A DNA stretch of 64,000 bases from Lates calcarifer (GCF_001640805.2 NC_066838.1:24491142-24555141); one strand, 5' to 3'. Shown: positions 35,982 to 50,177, numbered from the stretch's first letter. Notes: generated by a model not told the origin, from the sequence alone. Made by a program: numbers and translations.

Positions 35982-38900
35982 GTGAGGAAAACTCACAAAC
36001 ACAACACGGCTGCGCACGTTATAGATTCATTTTCACAGACACTTGGGGGCAGTGTAACAAGCTGTGGCACATATGTCATAATGTATCTGGAAAACGTGTT
36101 GTAGTTGTACACATGCAGCCGACTGAGAGCAACACTGACCTTCATTTGGACTCATGTTTGTGTTGTTGTTGAGCTGTGATTTGACTCCACCAACGAGTTC
36201 TGGCTCTTTAGCTGCTAAATTCTTCAAGCCAGTCTGTCTGTTGTTTGGTGCTGAGCAGGGAGTGAGCAGGGGAAGATGGCAGTGGGTCTTTACTCCATGA
36301 AATCTGTTGTAAAAGCTTGTTGTGTCTGTGAATTCCTGCGAAGTGATGCTGAGTTCATGTCACTGTTCAGGCTGTAGTTTCTCACAGCTACTTGCTGAAA
36401 CAAGCTACGGATTTGTCTCTCAGCTACAGAAATGAGGAACAGAGGAGTTGACAAACACGTGGTAAAAAGGCTGCAAAGTTATTGTTGCAATAAAATCCTG
36501 TTTTAATGTTTACGCAGTCAATTCAGCAAATTTAAAAGGAGTTATTTTCACTGTTTGCGTCTGATTTTCAGCACATTACTGCTACAGATGAGCAACTAAA
36601 CAAATATAAACATTAGGCTAAAATTCAAGGTTAAAATAATGTGTAACCTCTTCTTCATAAACAGCCTGTTCTGCTGACATTGTGTTAATGCAGCAGATTA
36701 GCCAGGAGGAGACAGTGGAGAGCAAGTTGTAACCATTAAGATGTGTCTGAGACAGTTTAGAGGAAGTGCTCAGTTAGGCTGTTGAGGTGGTGAGTACATA
36801 ATTTCATACTGAAAATGATCAGTGAAGCACATAAATTATAATTTTATAGAGATGATATAATTAAGCAAAGAGTGATTTAATTTAAGAAAACACAAAATAA
36901 TTTTGTCTGATTAACATAAGTGTGCAATAATAATAAGTGAATCAATAAAATCAGTGTATTTAAACCTAAATTTATTTATGAATTACACAAACTGTGACAT
37001 TCAAATAATCAAAAAAGAAATAACTAATAACACTGCAGTGCAAGCAGCTGTTGCTGTCGTTCCTCGTGTCGGTGCTGTGACTTCTTCTTCTTTCCTTTGT
37101 GTATTTAATGTCAGACTAGAACAGTGGCAGCGTTATTATGCTTCAGTCCCGGAGGAATCACATCTTCATTACCTGCAACATCTACAGATACCTACAAAAA
37201 AAAGTACAGTCACATTTTTAGAATTTTGGCATCGAATTTAGGACCGAGGATTGATTCTCATCACATCCCGACATTTCTACATTTCCATCCAAACTTATTT
37301 CTGATTGGCTTGGTTACACACACACCTATACACACACCTATTATATTAATTATTTACCTGTATGAAGTTAGTTCTGTAATTTGATAGCTTGCAACTGAGC
37401 TATCTTGGTAGGAAGCTAGCTAACCACAGCCTGATAAACAAACTTCATTAATGTTAATCCTTTAAAAAAATGAACTGTAACTAACTAATGACTCAGTATT
37501 TACTAAAAACAACCGTATATAATGCTTTTAAAACGCTTAAATGTGGGTAACTGTTAAAATGCGGTGGTTTAAAGGAACTACATTAAAGATTGATGCACAA
37601 ATAAACTGAGAGATCACAAGATTGTTGGTGAACTTAAAGGTGCCCAGTGGATTTTTCTTTTAAAACATTAAAAAACAGCATTGTTTACATCCATGTTCAC
37701 TTGCTAGCAGCCTACTCCTTCACTCCTTTGTTGGCACATTGCTGCGTTTCTTGGTGCGTTACTGCCACCTGTAGATCAGTGAGGGCACCCACCTGTAAAA
37801 ACATTTTGACTTGTCGCTGTGAGTGTTCACAAACCTCCACCAGGTACTGTGTATGAAATAAAACAGTTATTTTTACGTTAATTACAAGCGTGGAGACCTG
37901 ATGCAAAAGTTTTGGCATTTTAGATGTTCAGATTAGGGAAATGGAAGTTCCTCATAGAGATAAAAAGTAACAGTAATGGCAGCAAAAACAAAAATAATAA
38001 TAATAAGCAGTAATAGTGATGGTAATAATGGAAATGTGGTGTGATTGCTGACAGCTCTTGCAGCTGCTGAAGCTGCCTACCTGCCCAGTCCCGTCAGTGG
38101 AGTTGTGTTGAAGGCAGAAAGGTGATCGATTTAGGTATTTTCAGTTCACTAGATTTAAAGACTTTGTGTTAGCGTCTAATCGTTTAAACCGACTCATGTT
38201 CAAACTGTTGTTTGTTTGTCACGGTTTCTAATTTCTGCGGTTTCACTTTGTCTTGACTCATAGCTGCCGGGGCAAACTTTGCCTGTTCGCAGTTGTGCAA
38301 GCAGAGGCCGAGGTGGGGGGGGCACTGAGCGGGTGTGACTGCACGCGGTGCTGAAACCTAAGTGGGTGAGAGTAGAACAGGCCGAATCATAATCCAGGGA
38401 TTTGTCAATATTTATTCAGCAGGACACATTAGCCTCAGCGCACAGCTCCGTGACGTTACAGAGGCGTCTATGGGCACGGCTGCACGTGTGCAATGGTGAC
38501 TGTGTGTGTGTGTGTGTATGTAATACAGAGCCACAGCACACACTGTACTGCCACGCTGCTGGGATTGAACTAATGAGGCCTGTTGCAGTTTCACTCACCC
38601 TTCACCTGTAATTGAATAGCGGTTAAGCCTTTCTTTTTAGAGTGGGTGGCACAGTAAATGTTTGATATGTGACTCAACCTGATTTATCGAAGACACACAC
38701 TCCACAGTACTTCACATGTTGTTTTTAGTGTGTCGATGTTTGTTCTCAGACTTGGAAAGAAGCCTTTGGTATTAGCACTGAAAAGCTTGTTGATGTTCTT
38801 TTGAGAACAGCTGGATAATGTTTGATCACTTGCTGATTTAGTAGAGACATGTACTGTAAACACTGACTTTTTTCCCCTCTTCAAGAAGACAGACATTACA

Positions 38901-39124
38901 CTGTCACCTATTTATTTAACGATATTTCCTAACTGCACATAATTCCTGTTTACAACTGGCACACTGAGTGCTCTGAAATGAAGTTTGTATTAGTATCAGT
39001 CATTATGAAAGTCTATTCTTTCTTGACTAATTGTTCCAACGCTCCATCCGGGGGGATTTACCGACACTGACGGGGGTTGTGTTTGTGCTTTTTAACTCAC
39101 TGTCGCCCCCCTGTGGTCCTGCAG
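35982..39124 (+). other. spryd3: SPRYD3 last intron (about 3.1 kb)
   Basis: The intron runs from GTGAGG to a GTCCTGCAG acceptor. It contains AT-rich sequence (about 36820-37020), fragments of common fish repeats and a short GT run at about 38503-38516. I see no coding sequence. Confidence 0.8.
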
Positions 39125-39259
39125 GTGTTCTTCACAAGGAACGGGAAGCTGATGGGCCGGAGGGAGATGGCGGTTCCTCCCGGTGGCCTCTACCCCACCG
39201 TGGGGATGCTGAGCAGCGGGGAGAAGGTGAAGGTGGATTTACATCCTCTCAGTGGATGA
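39125..39259 (+). CDS. spryd3: SPRYD3 terminal coding exon and stop codon
   Basis: This phase-0 exon encodes 44 residues and a TGA stop (39257-39259). VFFTRNGKLMGRREMAVPPG forms the penultimate SPRY strands, LYPTVGMLSSGEKVKVDL the last strands, and HPLSG the C-terminus. VFFTRNGK is the canonical SPRY closing strand, and the C-terminal KVKVDLHPLSG looks identical to mammalian SPRYD3. The acceptor CCTGCAG follows a pyrimidine-rich tract. With the four upstream exons it completes the protein, which is about 206 residues from the first visible exon. Confidence 0.95.
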   Translation: MFFTRNGKLMGRREMAVPPGGLYPTVGMLSSGEKVKVDLHPLSG

Positions 39260-40790
39260 GCTGAGGAGTCTGCACTCAAACTTGGATGTGATGCCCTGCA
39301 AAAAAAAACAAAAAACAAAAAACAGCTGGCTGCACTGTAGAGCTCACCCACAGTAGCCTAGCATGCTGCTAACACTCGCCAGAACACACTCAGTTCAGCC
39401 GCACACGTGCACATCGCCGCCGTCTTCCTCAACACTACCACGACTTTTATTTATAAGACTTCATTTCACAATCGTCACAGGGAAAAAAACACAACCGGGG
39501 CCCTCCTCCTTGGTTGTGAAGTAGCAGAGAGGGGAAGACCCTACGTGGTGGTGGGCTGTGTAGGGCTGCAGCGTGCAAAGTGCAGGAGTAGACGACTCCT
39601 GCATAACCGTTAATTCTATGCAATCTGTACCGCTGTCATCCTCGTCATCTAACCTCCCTCTGCATGCAGTGTGTCTCTGAAACACTGAGCTGTTAAATCC
39701 CGCTCATGAGGTCTGGCACATGTTTATTTCATTTGTCACGACCCCTAAGCAAAGTAGAGCGAGGCCAACAGTTGTGCCGAGTCAGAGCTTGTTGGCACTT
39801 TATGTTTCAGGGAATAGACCCTCTCTCTCTCTCTTTCTCTTTCCCAACCTCCCTCTCCCTGGGTGAGGCTGCCCTCCTGTGAGCGATCAGGGACCTGCTG
39901 TTGCCCCACCTCGCTCACTGCTCTCCTGGAGCTGGCTGGAAGCTGGAAGCAGTGGATCTGTTTCACTATGCTCTGGATCCGTTTATTGCAGAGGGTTATT
40001 ATTATTACAAGTTGGGTAATCACAGCCAAACAAATCAGATATTTCTCCCCAAGAGTGGATGAATAGATCTGTAGTTTCATTGTTGGAGCCAGAGTAAAAT
40101 GAATGTGTCAGGTATATTTTCTACAAGAAATCTGCAAAATATACATTTAAATTTATCATCTACATCAAAAAGTTCAGGGAATGTGTTTTTGTTTATGCAC
40201 TTTGAGAACGTGAAATTGAGGCTGGGGAGATTTTTAAAGGAAGACATGCATACAGTGGGTGGAAACACCTTCCAGTATAACACAATCCAGTAACATCACA
40301 ACAACAACTACAGCCATAAAAATAACCTTTGTGACCAGTAAACACCTCTGAAAGTAAAACTTACCTTTGCAAACCTCACACAGAAGCATCAGATTCAGGG
40401 CTATTGAATTGGATTGCATCATACTGTAACGTGTCAGGTTTAACTCACTCATGTTTGCCCCTCCATATGGAGTTAAATTTTCTTTTTTCCCTTCATTTAA
40501 TCCATAAACTAAGAATGATGTGAGATTAAAAGATGCTAAAGAGCCAAGAGACTGAAAATATCTGCTCCAAATAATTTTCATGCTTTTCCAGTCAGAAGGT
40601 AACTTCCTTTCTGTGATGCCATATGTGATGTAGAATTAACTGCTGGATGTTTTATTTGTTGTTTTGAAGATGAAGACAATTATTTTTGGTTGCTGCATGT
40701 GGTTTTACAACAAAAAGTGTGTGTGAGTGGCCATTAAGCAATTTGTGATGTGTTTGTGTTTTGTCTGTGCAGCGTTCGACAGCAGCACCA

Positions 40791-41910
40791 GGGGCCTGTA
40801 TCACAAAGTGAGATTAGTGGGGTTATCCAGATATCTTTGGGTTTAACTCAGGTTTTCTGGAATCACATAGCTGGTTTCAGCTATTTAACCGGGGTAGATC
40901 AACACGGTCGCCTCATGTTGAGTCAAACACGGCCAATTAGATCACTGAATCATTCCTTCTGAATCTAAACATAGTCAAAAGTGATGAGTTGATGCTAGAT
41001 ACAAATTGCATTTTAGAGATCATTGTTTACATGATGATTGTGTCAATAAATAGAAGAAACTTTTTTGCAAAAACATAGGTTGATTTGTTTGGTAAATGAT
41101 TGATAGGGACAAAAATCTTTGGAATTGGTGCAGTACTGACAAGAACAGTGCATCTGGCTGTTCTCTGTGGTTGGGTAAAACCTGGTGCCTACATTACCCA
41201 CAATGCAACTTGACCATTGACTGTTCATTCAGGTGTAATCTCAGATTAGGAGTGGGCTACAGAGATAACCTAATTTCTTTCAAACTGCAACCCTTGAGAT
41301 ATTTTTGTTCATTTTCAAACTTTTACTGTTTTTCTTCTAATTTTTACTGTTCGGTTCCTGTTTGAAATCAGTAGTCTATCTTGTTTCCTCTGTCCATGAC
41401 CATTTCACCACCTTAACTACGTCTTTATTATTGTAACCATGACAACAAAGGTCCTCCAATCTTACAAAACAACGTATTTTAATCCAAAACACAATCTTTT
41501 CCTAAACCTAACCAAGTAGTTTTTGTCCCCAAGCCTAACCAAGCCAGGACTGTTTCATGAGCTTAACTGTGTGGTTATTATGATAACCGTGGCAACGAAG
41601 TTCCGGAATGCTGCTGCCGGTAGCCTCAGAGTGTCTATTATTGTAACCATGGCGACGAAGTTCCGGAATGCTGCTGCCAGTGCACTCAGAGTGTTAATTA
41701 CTGTAACCTTGACAACGCTATTTCATGTGATGCTCTTGTGGGTCATATCAGAGGGTGGGGACAAACGTTCTGTGTGGTTGTTCAGGTTGGAGGACTCATG
41801 TTAATTCATTTGAGTTCCCCTCTAACAACTCTGGATCAGTAAATAACGGTAATCTAGGCTCAGTTAAACAGTTGGACCTAAGTTTAACTTTTCTTTGTGA
41901 TACAGGCCCC
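40791..41910. mobile_element. Non-autonomous TIR element (about 1.12 kb)
   Basis: The ends are perfect 18-bp inverted repeats: GGGGCCTGTATCACAAAG at 40791-40808 and its complement at 41893-41910. The interior has no transposase-like frame. It includes a 60-bp tandem repeat at about 41581-41720. I see no clear target-site duplication, and the superfamily is not assigned. Similar GGGCCTGT-ended elements are common in fish genomes. Confidence 0.8.
41581..41720. repeat. 60-bp tandem repeat (two full units plus a partial third)
   Basis: Bases 41581-41640 and 41641-41700 match at most positions, sharing CGAAGTTCCGGAATGCTGCT and CTCAGAGTGT. A third unit starts at 41701 with CTGTAACC and fades by about 41720. 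A diverged earlier relative begins near 41427. It lies within the TIR element. Confidence 0.85.
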
Positions 41911-42720
41911 AGAACTAAAGCAATCTGTGCAGGTGAATGAGAAATACTGTTGTGGTTTGTCATATTGTGTTAGTGGGAGCTGGTTTCCACACTTTTTTTC
42001 TTCTGTTAGATTTAAGGGAATGATTTCAACATTATTATTATTATAATTATTATGTATCAGCTAAATCGGTTAACCAAAATCTTCATAGAATTGGTTTCCT
42101 CTGCATCCTCACATCTGTAATTGTCCCTGTAACTTCAGCGTACATTCCTCTGTACCTTCCTATAAGGTGCATACCGCAGGTTTTGTATTGTTTTTTTGGC
42201 ATGTAGAAGAACTACATCATGTATACACTAGGATACTGCTGACAGTAATGCTAAAGATATAACATGCTGTAAAATTATGACACAGGGTTTAACTGTTAAA
42301 TCACATATCTGCTGGAGATTGTATGTTTATTTTTAGCTGTCGTCGTGCATTTGTTTTAGAGCCGTGTAAAATATGTAAATCAAGTGAAGTTTTTCTTCTC
42401 CTGCAGGGCTGGATAGAGACTTACGTACAGGCTGTTGTAGCCTGAATTGTTTAAGCTAGGCAGTGCAAAGATATTAATGAGACACTGATGTGGACATTTC
42501 AGCCACGTCAAAGTTCAGGGTATTAAAGTCACTTATATTTAAGTTTACTCAGAATCTCAGTTTACAAAAATAAATTTACACCTTTCAACCAAATTAGAGC
42601 TAAATCTGGTTTCAATTTTTGTAGCGTCTCCAAACGTACTCACCAAGAACTCCTGTAATAATAATCCCTTGCCTTGTTCACTTGCACTGTAATGACCTTG
42701 TTCAGTACATGTATGATATC

Positions 42721-42726
42721 AATAAA
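42721..42726 (+). promoter_or_regulatory. spryd3: Probable SPRYD3 poly(A) signal
   Basis: AATAAA is followed about 20 bases later by a likely cleavage region (near 42740-42745) and then a GT/T-rich stretch (TGGATTGTTTTATTTTG), the usual arrangement of a vertebrate polyadenylation site. It is the best-formed site downstream of the stop codon. Confidence 0.6.
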
Positions 42727-42901
42727 GGTTTCATTAATGTAACAAAGTCGTGGATTGTTTTATTTTGCCTCCACAGTGGCAACGTTTGTGGTTGGAGGCA
42801 TTATGTTTTCTAATTTTAAGTGTACTTGAAGAATATTTGTGCCTGAGTAGCTGTCATGTTTTGAATTTGGTTTGATAAGAAGTTGTGATTTATAATTACA
42901 G

Positions 42902-43856
42902 CAGTGGTGGGCTGCTCCTTCTCTGCTGGTCTAAACACTGTCACAATCACTGAATTAATTTTTATATATGTTTTTTTTCCATTAACACTGCATGTATTAA
43001 ATTATTCCCAATAGTCTGTTCTCTTAAACTGATATCTTTCCTCTTGTTTGCGCTATTTCCGATACAGTCTGTTTATATTAGAGCTTTTATCCAATCAGAT
43101 TTCAGTTCTATGTTGCCAAGGTAACAGATATCCGCCTTGAAATAAATGACGATGAAATCGTGGCCTCGCGGATTCTTTAACCAATCAGATTTCGAGTTAG
43201 CGAGACCAGAGGCTATCTAGCAAGCCTACTATGACGTCGACATTTTCATGGCATCTGATTGGATAGTCGGAGAGCGTGCTGGTCAGAGCTAGCAAACCGC
43301 GTCTGTAGCTACTAGCGCAAGCTAAAACACGTTAGCATAGGTTTTATAGCTGTTTTTTCAACCCACAATGGCTCAAAGAGGAAAAAGAATTCAATTACTC
43401 TGTGGTAAAGGTTTATCGGTGCGTCTCAGTTCCAACAATAAGCCATTTTCTATCGCCATGGAGGCTAACGCTGGAAGTCCAGTCTGCCCAGTCGCACTTC
43501 TCGGATAAGTTTTAATTCGCTTTAGGACTGAGAGTGTCCGCTCGACAGAAGAAGTTTTTTGATTGTGTACAAATAATCAGCAGTTTCGGTGAGTAAAATG
43601 CATTTTACCTATATTTTATTGTTTTTGTTATTTTATGAGTCAACATGCTGCTTCTGCTGGAGATGATAGGTGTGGATCAAGCTGCAGTGTTTGGGGACCT
43701 GTTGAATTGTGTTCATTGGATTTTTATGGCATTGCTTTAGTAATGGCATTTATTCTGTCTGTATATATTGTTGATATATTGTTTCAGTATAAAGAAGGGG
43801 TATAAATCATGTAGGACACTAGAAGGCCTAGGTGTGAAATGCACAGCCCGCCACTG
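42902..43856. mobile_element. hAT-like non-autonomous element between the two genes
   Basis: The left end CAGTGGTGGGCTG and the complement of the right end, CAGTGGCGGGCTG, match at 12 of 13 positions, and CAGTGG-type ends are typical of hAT transposons. The flanks AATTACAG (left) and AATTATTG (right) match at 6 of 8 positions, as expected for a decayed 8-bp hAT target duplication. The interior has several CCAAT/ATTGG boxes and a TGACGTC (CRE-like) site near 43120-43270. A 46-codon frame (MAQRGKRIQLLCGKG...) starts at 43370. This suggests a retained promoter and 5' end of an autonomous parent. No hAT catalytic domain is present. Confidence 0.75.
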
Positions 43857-44910
43857 AATTATTGTTAATATTTTACAAATGCTTTATAAATCAGGTATAA
43901 ACCAATAATAAAAAAATAAAATACTTTTCAAGGTTGCAAGGTTGTGAAAAAATCCCTCTAGCTGGCGTTTATCCTTTCTGTTTGGTGATAATGCAGTTTA
44001 AGAGTTAAACTCTGCAGGTAAACATCTTAGAATATATAATAAGATTACATCTACATCCTGTTAAACCATTATTTGCATGTTTTTTCTAGAAGTGTATAAG
44101 GTCAGTATTGTCTGTTAATAAGAACCAAAAGAAACTGTAGGATTGCAACCTATCCCATCATAAAGCCATCTTGACGTACAACCTCAGCAGAGCGTTTGAC
44201 ACAGGATTATCAGCTCACACAACATATTAAGTATATAACAATTTATTTAAACAGTAGCAGTCTAGGATGTTTGGTCCCGTGGTTTTAAAAACGACAGTAC
44301 AACAATATTCAGATCCAGTTATAAGTCATTAACATGGAAAACTGTGTACATGGCAACTGAAAAGAAAGTGACAGATTTATTCTATTTGGAAAAGATGGTA
44401 TCAGATGGAAGTGGTTCTGTTGGGTTTTAAATGTAACTCCATTAAGAGGCTGTTAAGTGACAAGAATTTCCCACGTCTTTGTATAAATAAGACCATGAAG
44501 TCTGTGTTCATAACAAATTACGAGGCATCCACTGAAAATAGAAAATTACAAAAGTCATGTACACAAAAATAAACTGTCTATTCTATGTGTAACAACCTTT
44601 GGACATTTCTGTTCTAAAAATATTAATTACATGGGGCTTAATTTTAAATATTATACTTTAAAAAACACATTTCGTCAGAGCAACACAATCTCCAACTGTC
44701 TTGTAAAAACTATGTGTAGTAGGAAAGGGTGTAAAAGTTTGATAAACTGTTCAAAGAGGCACGAGTAAAGATCTCAGTAGAGTTCACACTAGACACTTCA
44801 GCAACTTTCTTTTAAGAAGAGAAGAAGACGACAACGTCTAAAAAAAAAAAGGGAATGGCAAGAAGTCTTGTTAAGTGTTCATGGCTGTCAGACTGTTGGC
44901 CAAGAGCAGA
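43857..44910 (-). other. lima1: Intergenic tail and probable LIMA1 3' UTR
   Basis: This AT-rich sequence contains no protein-coding exon. The part above about 44.24 kb is probably the LIMA1 3' UTR, which on the minus strand follows the stop at 44911. Possible AATAAA signals on the minus strand are at 44376-44381 and 44242-44247. Which one is used cannot be decided from sequence alone. Confidence 0.45.
44242..44247 (-). promoter_or_regulatory. lima1: Candidate LIMA1 poly(A) signal
   Basis: TTTATT on plus is AATAAA on minus, about 670 bases past the LIMA1 stop codon. A second AATAAA at 44376-44381 is an equally good nearer candidate. Confidence 0.35.
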
Positions 44911-47382
<2,472 letters not shown>

Positions 47383-47386
47383 TTAC

Positions 47387-47451
47387 TCTGGGCGTCTTGG
47401 GCTGATTAGAGTCTTTCTGGTTAGAAGACACCGGGGTGCCAGGACCTGAGC
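47387..47451 (-). CDS. lima1: LIMA1 coding exon: pre-LIM linker
   Basis: This 65-nt exon (two bases of a split Gly codon plus 21 codons) sits between a CCCACAG acceptor and a CCCAGA|GTAAGT donor on the minus strand. It encodes SGPGTPVSSNQKDSNQPKTPR, a Ser/Pro/Thr-rich spacer that runs straight into [10 protein letters not shown] of the LIM exon. Conservation with the mammalian linker is low. The call rests on matching phases with both neighbours and on good splice sites. Confidence 0.85.
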
Positions 47452-47771
47452 CTGTGGGATCACATTAACAACCAGGATCAGAAACAATGCAATAACATGT
47501 TCTGAACACTAGAGGGAGCTGTTAGCATGTGTAATAAAAGTAAAGAGTTGGACTTTTCCATGTGCACATGCTCAGGAATCGACAATAAAGCAGCAGCAGC
47601 TGATTTAGAATAATTAACCTCAGGTGCTTAAATTTTGCCACAATTAAAGTGTTTTTCCTTCAACTTTACCTAAAACATCGACTCTAATAAGAACTCTTAA
47701 TTGTCAACTCTTCATTACAGGAGAAAATTCCTATCATCTTAAGTCATATGAAGACATGGAAAATCAATTAC

Positions 47772-47823
47772 CGTTGCTCTCAGCAGTAAAAACTTTCCTG
47801 GTGTTTGGTTCAGGCTCTGGACT
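47772..47823 (-). CDS. lima1: LIMA1 coding exon: linker
   Basis: This 52-nt exon lies between a TTGTTACAG acceptor and an AACG|GTAATT donor on the minus strand. It encodes SPEPEPNTRKVFTAESN and the first base of a Gly codon completed by the 47451 exon. The composition (Pro, Glu, Ser) fits the disordered pre-LIM region of EPLIN. It is supported by phase agreement on both sides and its place in the exon series. Confidence 0.82.
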
Positions 47824-47980
47824 CTGTAACAAGAAAACCGAGGACATGAAGAGAACAGATCCATCCTGATTACGTTGTTAGGTTGTTCTACATCACAAAC
47901 ACTCACAGTTGTTTAAAGCTCAGCTGAACATGAACTGAGCATGTCGTGATGCATGTGAAAACAGTTGTATAAAGCCTCAC

Positions 47981-48046
47981 CATGTCCAGAGTGCAGGGAG
48001 GGACGTTCTCCTTCTGCTTTCCACAGAAACTGTCCAGCTGATCTCC
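47981..48046 (-). CDS. lima1: LIMA1 coding exon with the ENVPP motif
   Basis: This 66-nt exon (22 codons, phase 0) runs from a GTCTTTCAG acceptor to an ACATG|GTGAGG donor on the minus strand. It encodes GDQLDSFCGKQKENVPPCTL and then DM. KENVPP...C matches KENVPPGPEVC in human LIMA1, which fixes its position in the protein between the RDRMALYQAA segment and the LIM domain. Confidence 0.9.
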
Positions 48047-48928
48047 CTGAAAGACAAAACAAGAGACAAAATATAAAAGTTCTGAGCTGCCTGTGGCCTC
48101 TTACACCAGTCTGATGAGATTCATCTTGGCTGCCTGAGGTCCAGAGTTAGTTCAGGTGATTGGATTTGGCTAAAGCACAAAGCAGTCACCTTGAACGCTT
48201 CAGTGCCGGACAGAGGAGTGGTGTAAACCTCCTCAGGTACGAAAACTACAGTTCCCATGATGCAGCTTTTGATGCAGTGAAATAAGGTCTGTGGTTTTAA
48301 CACAAGCTCAAGACATTTTCAGGTTTTATTCTCTGACATAAAATCGGTCACTCCTGATGTTTGAAGCTTTTAAAAGGCGGTTGCTAACGAGTGTCTAAAT
48401 GAGACTACAGAGGTTGTCGGGGACGTTAACATGAAAACCCATCTACTCACCAGTCCACCTTTACAGCCTCGTTGTGTTTCTGCTCACGCTCTTTCAAACT
48501 CTCACTAACTTTCTAAGAAGAAAGGCTTTTGTAGAAGAGCTCAGAGCTAAATGAAATGACAAGTTGGAAGCTTAGTGGTGGAGACGTTGACGTCATGTTA
48601 CTGTGGTGTAGTTGGTTTATAGCCTAGCATTAGCTTTTTACTTCTGGAGATTGGATTCAGGCTTCAAACATCAGAACAGTGGTGTTCATCTTATCTGATC
48701 AACTAAACGTTTTAAGTATAAACAGGGCCCATCTTGTATCGACTGTTAGTCCCCAAATCCAGGTTGAGGCAATGAGGCACCATGGCGTTTTAAAGCGTTG
48801 ACCGTGACCCACAACGTTCCCGGTCCGATCCCATCCAGCGACTTTTGTTCCATGTCATTCTCCTTCCTCATTTCCTGTTGTCTCTCTATTGTCATATGTA
48901 TAATTAAAAGGCATTAAAATATACTCAC
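48047..48928 (-). other. lima1: LIMA1 intron (about 0.88 kb)
   Basis: The intron runs from a GTGAGT donor (minus strand, from 48928) to the TTTCAG acceptor at 48047. I see no further exon or recognisable element. Confidence 0.8.
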
Positions 48929-49023
48929 GTTGACGGAGGTGGGAGAGGCGTCCTGTTTGGAGATGGCAGCTTGGTAGAGGGCCATCCTGTCCCGGAGAGG
49001 AGTGGACTCTGCAAGACTTCCAT
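48929..49023 (-). CDS. lima1: LIMA1 coding exon with the RDRMALYQAA actin-region motif
   Basis: This 95-nt exon starts with the last two bases of an Asp codon after a TTGGACCAG acceptor and ends GTCAAC|GTGAGT. It encodes GSLAESTPLRDRMALYQAAI, then SKQDASPTSVN. RDRMALYQAAISKQ corresponds to KDRMAKYQAAVSKQ in human LIMA1, one of the best conserved blocks of the N-terminal actin-binding region. Confidence 0.93.
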
Positions 49024-49915
49024 CTGGTCCAACAACACACAGACACACACAGTGATGAGAAGCTGAGGTCTAATGAATGTAAAATGAAGCCGGCCTTGAC
49101 CACAGAGCATAATACTTTGTTTCTTGAGGTTTTTGAGGCCTCTTCTTCTTTGGATCAGAGTTGTTCCTTCAAACTGAGATAGTTTTACTTCCTTCCTGTA
49201 GCTTGCAAAACCCAAAAAGCAGCATCTGTAAATTAATTACTGTTAACATCTGGTGAGTTTTGTGTTACAAGGCGACTGTTCCTGTTCAGGATTTATGTAT
49301 TTTTTCCACCCGTCCCGGTTCATTAGTCATGCAGGCTGTGGACGGGAAAACACCAGGTCAGGAGTCGTGCGCAGAACAGAGGGAAACAGGAGTTTGTGTC
49401 TCTTCCTGTCTGCTGATCACTGTGGGGTTTTTTTTTTTTTAACACCAGCCTGTGTCGTCACTGCTGAGATTCTCATTTCTGGGAAGGATGTAATCCATCC
49501 AGAGGGAAGGCAGGATGACACATGTTGTGGAGGACATTGTTGGAGGCTGATTGAACAGTACCAGAGAGCAATGCTGCATGTGCAGATCAACTTGAACCAA
49601 CTTTTGTAAAAGTCCTTTGTCTTTATATTTGTTTTTAAAGCAGCTATAATCAGTACTTCCATCTCTAAAGAGCGTTTTAGCGTCTGTCAGCTCATTGTTT
49701 TGACTTCCTGACTCACAGCTTCATGGTTTCAGTTTGTTAAATTTAAAGACAGATTTATACCACGCCCAGGTGACCTAGGGGTTTAATAATAAACCTTCTT
49801 CTATTTGTATTTAACTTTTCTTAAGTGCTACTCATCTCAGACTCATTTTCTGTCATATTTCTGATAAAAAAATACATGAAATGGCCAAAAAATACATGAA
49901 AAAATTCATATGTAC
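49024..49915 (-). other. lima1: LIMA1 intron (about 0.89 kb)
   Basis: Non-coding. It contains a T-run (49428-49440) and an A-rich patch (49865-49905). No other feature is seen. Confidence 0.8.
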
Positions 49916-49961
49916 CTCCTAGCTGGTCCATGTTGGCAGTGTTACCTCTTTCTCTGGACAC
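49916..49961 (-). CDS. lima1: LIMA1 short coding exon
   Basis: This 46-nt exon (15 codons plus one base) runs from a GTTTTGCAG acceptor to a TAGGAG|GTACAT donor on the minus strand. It encodes VSRERGNTANMDQLG and the G of an Asp codon that the 49023 exon completes. It enters in phase 0, matching the end of the large 56118 exon (ENLTDK). There is little sequence conservation to rely on, so support comes from the splice sites and from consistent phases on both sides. Confidence 0.78.
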
Positions 49962-50177
49962 CTGCAAAACAAACACACACACAGACAGTCAGGGGTGTTG
50001 AAAAGAAACACACACAAGGCAATAAAATACAGCGTCAGTGTGTCCTGCACACATGCACTCAGCCAGTTGATGCTCACATGTTTCAGCCAGTGTGGAGCAA
50101 ACACACTAAAAGCACTTGTGTCTATCAGGTGATCAAAGTGTAGAGGGATGAACAAAATGCAGAGACGAGGTAAAGAG

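Larger units (their letters stand above)
15845..42745 (+). other. spryd3: SPRYD3 transcription unit (3' part of gene)
   Basis: This is the visible extent of SPRYD3, from its first recognised exon to the probable poly(A) site. Five exons join in phase with canonical GT..AG borders. Introns are roughly 12.1, 7.0, 0.5 and 3.1 kb, with internal exons of 150, 58, 120 and 158 nt. The assembled product is about 206 residues and aligns end to end with the C-terminal half of the roughly 440-residue mammalian protein as I remember it. The first visible exon opens at codon phase 0 after an AG acceptor, so more exons must lie 5' of it. The next gene, LIMA1, is transcribed toward it. Confidence 0.85.
39260..42745 (+). 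other. spryd3: Probable SPRYD3 3' UTR (about 3.5 kb)
   Basis: The stretch from the stop codon to the AATAAA at 42721 has no further convincing exon. An A-rich run lies at 39300-39324, and a 1.12-kb TIR element occupies 40791-41910. An earlier AATAAA occurs near 41045, inside that element. The extent is inferred from the poly(A) signal and the lack of a stronger earlier one. A shorter 3' UTR is possible. Confidence 0.5.
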
